9,676 bases of DNA from Sulfuricurvum sp. IAE1. GTDB taxonomy: Bacteria; Campylobacterota; Campylobacteria; Campylobacterales; Sulfurimonadaceae. The notes under the pieces are model-generated. The model worked only from the letters and a program-made list of their open reading frames with translations. It searched no databases and had not been told where the DNA came from. Shown here piece by piece: positions 5,887 through 9,676 of the stretch (position 1 is the first letter of the stretch; each line of letters begins with the position of its first letter). The DNA lies in NCBI GenBank assembly GCA_945867285.1, contig CAMBHX010000057.1, positions 1 to 9,676 on the forward strand, read 5' to 3'. Both the position numbers and the translations under genes were made by a program.

Positions 5887-7758
5887 TTACCTTTTGCTTG
5901 CCATTTTGATATAAATCTGCAAAATATCCAAAGCAGCAGGAGTCATCCCACTGATCTGAGAGGCAGCTTGCAAGGTGGGGGGATTGAATGTATTGAGCTT
6001 ACTGACGATTTCGTTCGAAAGTCCTGAAACAGAGGCAAAATCAAAACCTTCAGGGATGGCAATGTGCAACATGCGGGACATTTTTTCAACATCCTCACTT
6101 TGTTTTTCGACATAACGAGCGTATTTGGCTTCAATGAGGATTTGTTCTTGAATATATAGATCTAAATGAGCAAAACCAGGGATAAGCTTTGTTAGTTTTT
6201 CCAGCTCAAAACTCTTGCGTGACACCAGCTGTGTCCCTGTGATTTTATCGCTAATACGCTCTTCATCGATACTCTCTAAGAAAGCTAAAAACTCTTTATT
6301 AGGAGTAAATATTGTCTCTTCTAAAAGTTTTAGCCCTGCATTGATTTGGGATCGCTTGAGCTCGATACGTTCAATTTGTACTTCATCAATTAGTCCCAAC
6401 TCATACCCATAACGGCCCAAGCGCAAATCGGCTGTCTCTTCTCGTAAAAGTAATCGATACTCTGCCCTTGAAGTAAACATACGGTATGGCTCTTTGGTCC
6501 CTTTGGTCACCAAATCATCGATCAAAACGCCAATATACGCCTCATCTCGACGTAAAATGAGCGGCTCTTTACCTTCGAGCGACAAACTAGCATTGATACC
6601 TGCCATCAACCCTTGTGCTGCTGCTTCTTCGTAGCCTGTTGTACCGTTTATTTGCCCTGCACAATAGAGATTTTTGATTTTTTTGGTCTCTAGCGTGTGT
6701 TTTAACTCAGTAGGGTCAACATAATCATACTCGATAGCATACCCATAGCGGACGATTTTGGCATTTTCCATCCCATGCACCGAATGGATCATCTGGCGCT
6801 GTACGTCAGGGGGTAAGGAGGTACTCATACCGTTGATGTAACACTCCGTATTTTGTGCAGTTTGAGGCTCGATAAAGAGATGGTGACGCTCTTTGTCTCG
6901 AAAACGGTTAATCTTATCTTCGATGCTGGGACAATAGCGTGGGCCCACCCCTTCGATTTGACCCGTAAATAGCGGCGCTCGGTGGAAGTTGCCCTCGATG
7001 AGGGTGTGCGTATCTTCGTTGGTGTAAGCGATATAACACGGGAGTTGCTTTTTGTCACGGGCAAATGCTTCTCGATCAGTGCGAAAGCTAAATGGATTAG
7101 GAAGTTCATCCCCGTCTTGGATCTCCATGACGCTAAAATCAATCGAAGAACTGTCCACACGAGGGCATGTTCCCGTTTTGAGACGTCCGACGTTTATGCC
7201 ATGCTCACGTAACGATTCAGTCAATCCTTTTGCCGCAAACTCTCCAAAACGCCCCGCCTCTTGACGAATTTCACCAATATGGATCATACCATTGAGAAAT
7301 GTCCCTGTGGTCAAAATCACTTTTTTGGCTCGATAGTCGTTGAGCAAATGAGTGGTAACCCCAACAACAGTGTCGTTTTCGATAATAAGTGCTGTAGCAG
7401 TCTCTTGGATCAGCGAGAGATTGGGGGTAGTCAATATAGTATTACGAGCAACTACTCGGTAATGATCCATATCGATTTGCGCACGGCTTCCGCGAACGGC
7501 TGGCCCTTTAGTGATGTTTAGAATACGAAACTGTATCCCAGCCTCATCGGTGAGCAATCCCATCTCACCCCCTAGAGCATCAAGTTCTCGAACTAAATGT
7601 CCTTTGGCCAAACCACCCACAGCAGGGTTACAGCTCGTCGCCCCAACTTGCTCGGCCAACATCGAGATCATCAGCGTTTTGCGTCCCATGCGTGCGCTGG
7701 AAAGTGCGGCTTCAATACCTGCATGACCACCACCGACTACGATTATATCATATTGCAT
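5887..7758 (-). CDS. mnmG: MnmG (GidA), tRNA uridine-5-carboxymethylaminomethyl modification enzyme, FAD subunit
   Basis: MnmG works with the GTPase MnmE (not in the window) to install the carboxymethylaminomethyl group at C5 of the wobble uridine U34 in certain tRNAs, using FAD and methylenetetrahydrofolate, in the cytoplasm. The 623 residues match the family's usual length. Visible motifs are the FAD Rossmann site IIVVGGGHAGIEAA (GGGHAG at 9-14), the signature SCNPAVGGLAKGH with C43 (equivalent to E. coli C47), the second essential cysteine C276 in GPRYCPSIEDK (E. coli C277), and the conserved GQINGTTGYEEAAAQG. The C-terminal helical domain that contacts MnmE and tRNA is intact. The start ATG follows two TATAAT boxes in the gap shared with the divergent gene; its Shine-Dalgarno is weak. 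Only 65 bases separate its stop from the next gene on the strand. Confidence 0.98.
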   Translation of the reverse strand: MQYDIIVVGGGHAGIEAALSSARMGRKTLMISMLAEQVGATSCNPAVGGLAKGHLVRELDALGGEMGLLTDEAGIQFRILNITKGPAVRGSRAQIDMDHYRVVARNTILTTPNLSLIQETATALIIENDTVVGVTTHLLNDYRAKKVILTTGTFLNGMIHIGEIRQEAGRFGEFAAKGLTESLREHGINVGRLKTGTCPRVDSSSIDFSVMEIQDGDELPNPFSFRTDREAFARDKKQLPCYIAYTNEDTHTLIEGNFHRAPLFTGQIEGVGPRYCPSIEDKINRFRDKERHHLFIEPQTAQNTECYINGMSTSLPPDVQRQMIHSVHGMENAKIVRYGYAIEYDYVDPTELKHTLETKKIKNLYCAGQINGTTGYEEAAAQGLMAGINASLSLEGKEPLILRRDEAYIGVLIDDLVTKGTKEPYRMFTSRAEYRLLLREETADLRLGRYGYELGLIDEVQIERIELKRSQINAGLKLLEETIFTPNKEFLAFLESIDEERISDKITGTQLVSRKSFELEKLTKLIPGFAHLDLYIQEQILIEAKYARYVEKQSEDVEKMSRMLHIAIPEGFDFASVSGLSNEIVSKLNTFNPPTLQAASQISGMTPAALDILQIYIKMASKR

Positions 7759-7779
7759 TATTACTACTTTTTGTAAATT

Positions 7780-7802
7780 ATTATCGTAATTATAACGATT
7801 AT
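7780..7802. repeat. Imperfect inverted repeat in the divergent promoter region
   Basis: Arms ATTATCGT (7780-7787) and ACGATTAT (7795-7802) match at seven of eight positions around a seven-base AT spacer, and they cover the mnmG -10 box. This looks like a dyad operator, but an AT-rich promoter can produce such a pattern by chance. Confidence 0.3.
7789..7794 (-). promoter_or_regulatory. Probable -10 box of mnmG
   Basis: TATAAT on the minus strand lies 30 bases before the mnmG ATG. A second TATAAT lies upstream at 7803-7798. Neither has a clear -35 box. The nearer one would give a leader of about 24 bases. Confidence 0.45.
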
Positions 7803-7837
7803 AATTGAAAGGACTAAAATTTAAAGGAAAACTGTTT

Positions 7838-7843
7838 TACAAT
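7838..7843 (+). promoter_or_regulatory. Possible -10 box of the plus-strand run
   Basis: TACAAT lies 30 bases before the preferred ATG at 7874, after a TGTTT stretch. A start point near 7850 would leave a leader of about 24 bases for 7874 but only a few bases for the earlier in-frame TTG and ATG, which is why I prefer 7874. Confidence 0.35.
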
Positions 7844-7873
7844 TAAGCAAAATTTTTGATGACGAGACAGCTT

Positions 7874-8065
7874 ATGGACAGACCAAAAACCCTCGAAGAG
7901 TTACTAAAAAACTATGACCCTACTCCTATAGAGTTTGATCCCAGAGTCGATGGTGACGAAGAGCATCTTATTCGAGATGACCTTTTGGCACACAAAGAGC
8001 AACTTAAAAGCGTTATTGATAAACTTAAAGAAAAACAACGCGGAGATAGAAAAGTACGGCGTTAA
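7874..8065 (+). CDS. Small charged protein of unknown function (63 residues)
   Basis: I do not recognise this protein. From the ATG at 7874 it has 63 residues. The first half is acidic and proline-containing (DRPKTLEELLKNYDPTPIEF, then DPRVDGDEEH). The second half (about 37-63) is a probable amphipathic helix, DDLLAHKEQLKSVIDKLKEK, ending in a very basic tail (QRGDRKVRR). There is no signal peptide, membrane segment or cysteine. The frame is open to a TTG at 7856 and an ATG at 7859, but no ribosome site supports those; a weak ACGAGAC precedes 7874. It is the first gene of a plus-strand run and divergent from mnmG. A small adaptor or nucleic-acid-associated protein is conceivable, but nothing in the sequence proves it. 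Coding is likely because neighbouring space is tight and codon use is similar. Confidence 0.65.
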   Translation: MDRPKTLEELLKNYDPTPIEFDPRVDGDEEHLIRDDLLAHKEQLKSVIDKLKEKQRGDRKVRR

Positions 8066-8075
8066 GAGCCCGTAC
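8054..8075 (+). other. Short hairpin across the stop of the 63-residue gene
   Basis: GTACGG (8054-8059) pairs perfectly with CCGTAC (8070-8075) around a ten-base loop that contains the stop codon. No T-run follows directly; instead TATAAT follows at 8078-8083. It may modulate read-through into the next gene or be incidental. Confidence 0.25.
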
Positions 8076-8077
8076 GC

Positions 8078-8083
8078 TATAAT
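8078..8083 (+). promoter_or_regulatory. Possible -10 box of the Sel1-repeat gene
   Basis: A perfect TATAAT lies in the 42-base gap, 24 bases before the ATG at 8108. No -35 box is apparent. The Sel1 gene, the 85-residue gene and ribE could be transcribed from here separately from the 63-residue gene. Confidence 0.4.
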
Positions 8084-8107
8084 TTCTCCAAAAACGGACC
8101 TATTTTT

Positions 8108-8794
8108 ATGACCATTGAAACTGCATTTGAGGCTTTTAATGCCCAAGATTACATAAAAGCCCTTGAACACTTTACGGTTTTGGCTCACCAAAACAATCCT
8201 ACCGCCCTCTCATCATTGGGCTATATGCACCAAAACGGTATGGGGGTCGAAAAATCCCTCGAAAAAGCGTATGAATATTACTTCTGCGCCTCTGAATTTG
8301 AAGAACCCGCGGCACTGTTTAATCTCGCCCTCATGTATGCTGATGGAGTTGTGGTGGCGCATGATCAATTCAAATCCCACGAACTTCTCATGCGCTCTGC
8401 CGTGAGGGAATTTCCTCAAGCACAATATGAAGCCGCTTTAAGTCTTGAGCGTGGACTTGGGTGTATTCAAAATTTCTCCGAAGCCGCTTTTTGGTACGAA
8501 GAAGCCGCTAAACGCGGTCATGCTGGAGCATTTAACAATCTAGGAGTCCTGTTCAAAGAGGGGCATGGCGTGATACAAGACTACTCAAAAGCATTTATCT
8601 GTTTTAGTCGAGCAGCCGCCCTAAATCTTTCTGAGAGTCAATACAATCTAGGTCTTATGTACGATCAAGGGCTTGGGTGTGATACCGATCATGATTTGGC
8701 GTTGGAATGGTGTCGCAAAGCTGCCTACAATGGTCACGAGAAAGCCAAAAGCATTATCGCAAGTCTCCAAGAAGAGGGAAAAATTGTATGGTAA
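8108..8794 (+). CDS. Sel1-like repeat (tetratricopeptide-type) protein, apparently cytoplasmic
   Basis: The 228 residues are an alpha-solenoid of Sel1-like repeats, a scaffold for protein-protein contacts with no catalytic role of its own. After an N-terminal TPR-like helix pair (about 1-29), five repeats of roughly 36 residues can be read, starting near N30, P67, P103, H138 and S175. Each has the A-x-x-x-L-G-x-x-Y/F ... G-x-G-V/C ... A-x-x-W/Y-x-x-x-A-A pattern; the second and third are more divergent. Unlike the secreted, cysteine-rich Sel1 proteins of Helicobacter (Hcp family), it has no signal peptide and no paired CX7C-type cysteines per repeat, so it probably stays in the cytoplasm. Its last codons overlap the start of the 85-residue gene (ATGGTAA). 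The partner is unknown. The ribosome site is weak (CGGAC about nine bases before ATG). Confidence 0.88.
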   Translation: MTIETAFEAFNAQDYIKALEHFTVLAHQNNPTALSSLGYMHQNGMGVEKSLEKAYEYYFCASEFEEPAALFNLALMYADGVVVAHDQFKSHELLMRSAVREFPQAQYEAALSLERGLGCIQNFSEAAFWYEEAAKRGHAGAFNNLGVLFKEGHGVIQDYSKAFICFSRAAALNLSESQYNLGLMYDQGLGCDTDHDLALEWCRKAAYNGHEKAKSIIASLQEEGKIVW

Positions 8795-9045
8795 GCCGTA
8801 CCAATCTCACGTTTTCTCCCAAACATATCCGATTTTTGAATTATATCAAAGCAATTAGAATAGACCAGAAAAGAAACCATCATCTTACTACCAAAAAAGA
8901 GATGCGTTTAAAAGTTATGAAAGAGCTTATGAATAATCCTTATAAAAATCTGGTTAAAATAATACAACTCAATGCAGTATTTCTAGGATTTTCCGCACGA
9001 CAATTTAAAAATATTGAAAAAGGCTATACGTGTTTACAGGATTGA
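8788..9045 (+). CDS. Small basic protein of unknown function (85 residues), overlapping both neighbours
   Basis: I do not recognise this protein. It begins at an ATG that overlaps the Sel1-gene stop (ATGGTAA, seven bases) with AGGG nine bases upstream, and it ends 16 bases inside ribE. The frame is open further upstream within the Sel1 gene, but the overlap start with its ribosome site is the natural one. It is strongly basic (I count 17 Lys/Arg against 5 Asp/Glu) with a FSPKHIRFLNYIKAIR stretch at 9-24, a basic helix around 36-48 (KKEMRLKVMKELM) and a hydrophobic patch at 55-68. There is no signal peptide. The composition would suit a nucleic-acid- or ribosome-binding protein, but that is speculation. 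Its DNA looks more AT-rich than ribE and the Sel1 gene. The tight overlaps and ribosome site argue that it is translated. Confidence 0.6.
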   Translation: MVSRTNLTFSPKHIRFLNYIKAIRIDQKRNHHLTTKKEMRLKVMKELMNNPYKNLVKIIQLNAVFLGFSARQFKNIEKGYTCLQD

Positions 9046-9644
9046 TTCGAGAAATGGCTCAGGTCAAAAGTTTTGCAAAAAATCGCCTCGTACTCAAAGC
9101 AAAACACCCTGCAAAGCTCGGAGATTCTATTGCCATCAATGGAACATGTCTCTCGGTCGTGAGCATCGAATCTGATGGATTTACAGTTGAATTGTCCCCT
9201 GAAACTCTCTCCCACGTTGCAACTGAAAAATTCAACGGAAATGTGCACATAGAGCCCGCAATGATGATGGGAGATCGCTTCGAGGGGCATATCGTCCAAG
9301 GGCATATCGATACCATCGGAACCATTTCTACTATTAGTGATAATGGAAATAGCTATGATGTGATTATTGATGTTGATCCACAGTTTATCCCCCTCATCCC
9401 ACCCAAGGGTTCCATCACTATCGACGGGGTAAGTCTCACTGTCAATGAGGTTCTAAAAAATGCCTTTCGCCTCACCATTATTCCTATCACTATGCGCGAA
9501 ACACTCTTTGGAAGCTATAAAAAAGGGACACGAGTCAACATTGAAACTGATGTATTCGCTCGCTATATGCGTCATATCCTCACAACATCCAGCCAAAAGG
9601 AATTAAGTTGGAATGATGTGGAGCACATCCAGTCATTGTATTAA
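9030..9644 (+). CDS. ribE: RibE, riboflavin synthase alpha subunit
   Basis: Riboflavin synthase dismutates two 6,7-dimethyl-8-ribityllumazine molecules to riboflavin and a pyrimidinedione, the last step of vitamin B2 synthesis, as a cytoplasmic trimer. The 204 residues are two tandem lumazine-binding barrels. The first starts with the invariant MFTGLI and has NGTCLSVV at 37-44. The second is recognised by GHIVQGHIDTIG, then SITIDGVSLTVNEV and the Met-x-x-T-L-F-x-x-x-x-x-G-x-x-V-N-x-E-x-D segment near the end. The start is GTG, fixed by the family's N-terminus (F2 is required for activity) and an AAGG about seven bases upstream. It lies inside the end of the 85-residue gene, so translation is probably coupled. 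The usual bacterial symbol varies (ribE or ribC). MnmG in the same window uses FAD, a downstream product, but no direct link is implied. Confidence 0.96.
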   Translation: MFTGLIREMAQVKSFAKNRLVLKAKHPAKLGDSIAINGTCLSVVSIESDGFTVELSPETLSHVATEKFNGNVHIEPAMMMGDRFEGHIVQGHIDTIGTISTISDNGNSYDVIIDVDPQFIPLIPPKGSITIDGVSLTVNEVLKNAFRLTIIPITMRETLFGSYKKGTRVNIETDVFARYMRHILTTSSQKELSWNDVEHIQSLY

Positions 9645-9676
9645 GGCCTATCTAGTTTGCAGTATTACAATCCGTT
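9645..9676. other. Right edge after ribE, no feature recognised
   Basis: Thirty-two bases follow the ribE stop. I see no hairpin with a T-run and no start codon with a ribosome site. Confidence 0.5.

Noticed and set aside
6982..7726. Several plus-strand open frames opposite mnmG
   Set aside because: They overlap each other and a fully conserved gene, with no initiation signals.
7856..7873. TTG at 7856 or ATG at 7859 as the start of the 63-residue gene
   Set aside because: Neither has a Shine-Dalgarno sequence and both lie too close to the likely transcription start after TACAAT.
8707..8787. Upstream extension of the 85-residue gene into the Sel1 gene
   Set aside because: The frame is open, but the ATG at 8788 has the AGGG site and the typical stop-start overlap. 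The extension lies wholly inside Sel1 coding sequence and reads as a shadow frame.
1..9676. Mobile element, CRISPR array, tRNA, rRNA or riboswitch
   Set aside because: I looked for direct-repeat/spacer patterns, transposase motifs, cloverleaf-like sequences with CCA ends, and long structured leaders (including an FMN-type leader before ribE, whose start is buried in another gene) and saw none.

Overview
The window is chromosomal, moderately AT-rich DNA from a member of the Campylobacterota (Epsilonproteobacteria), most likely a free-living Sulfurimonas/Sulfuricurvum-type organism. The assignment rests on family features recalled from this phylum, not on a search. They are a queD-queE-moaA cluster, a petABC cluster whose 'cytochrome c1' is a membrane-anchored di-haem protein, a Rieske protein with a twin-arginine start, and AT-rich promoters without a clear -35 box. 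Gene content is mostly housekeeping: there is no mobile element, CRISPR array, rRNA or tRNA, and no gap longer than about 160 bases.

Layout. From the left edge to about 7.76 kb everything lies on the minus strand. In transcription order: mnmG (tRNA wobble-uridine modification), an uncharacterised 290-residue protein with glycosyltransferase-B/PseG-like features, petA-petB-petC (Rieske, cytochrome b and di-haem cytochrome c of the quinol:cytochrome c oxidoreductase), a 160-base gap with a hairpin and a probable promoter, then moaA-queE-queD (molybdopterin and 7-deazaguanine synthesis; queD runs off the left edge). A 97-base divergent promoter region separates mnmG from a plus-strand run: a 63-residue charged protein, a five-repeat Sel1-like protein, an 85-residue basic protein of unknown function, and ribE (riboflavin synthase). 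The last three overlap one another.

How the genes work together. The petABC products form one membrane complex, and their cistrons are one base apart. MoaA, QueE/QueD and RibE all act in pathways that convert GTP into heterocyclic cofactors or modified bases. MnmG and the QueD/QueE pathway both end in modified tRNA wobble positions (U34 and G34). At three junctions (moaA/queE, petA/petB, petB/petC) the upstream protein ends in or next to Gly-Gly, and its G-run codons serve as the Shine-Dalgarno sequence of the next gene.

I see no obvious new system. The parts most worth a second look are the glycosyltransferase-like gene, the two small unrecognised proteins beside the Sel1 gene, the G7 tract at petA/petB, the atypical cysteine spacing in QueE and QueD, and a 12-base sequence shared by the leaders of petA and the glycosyltransferase-like gene.
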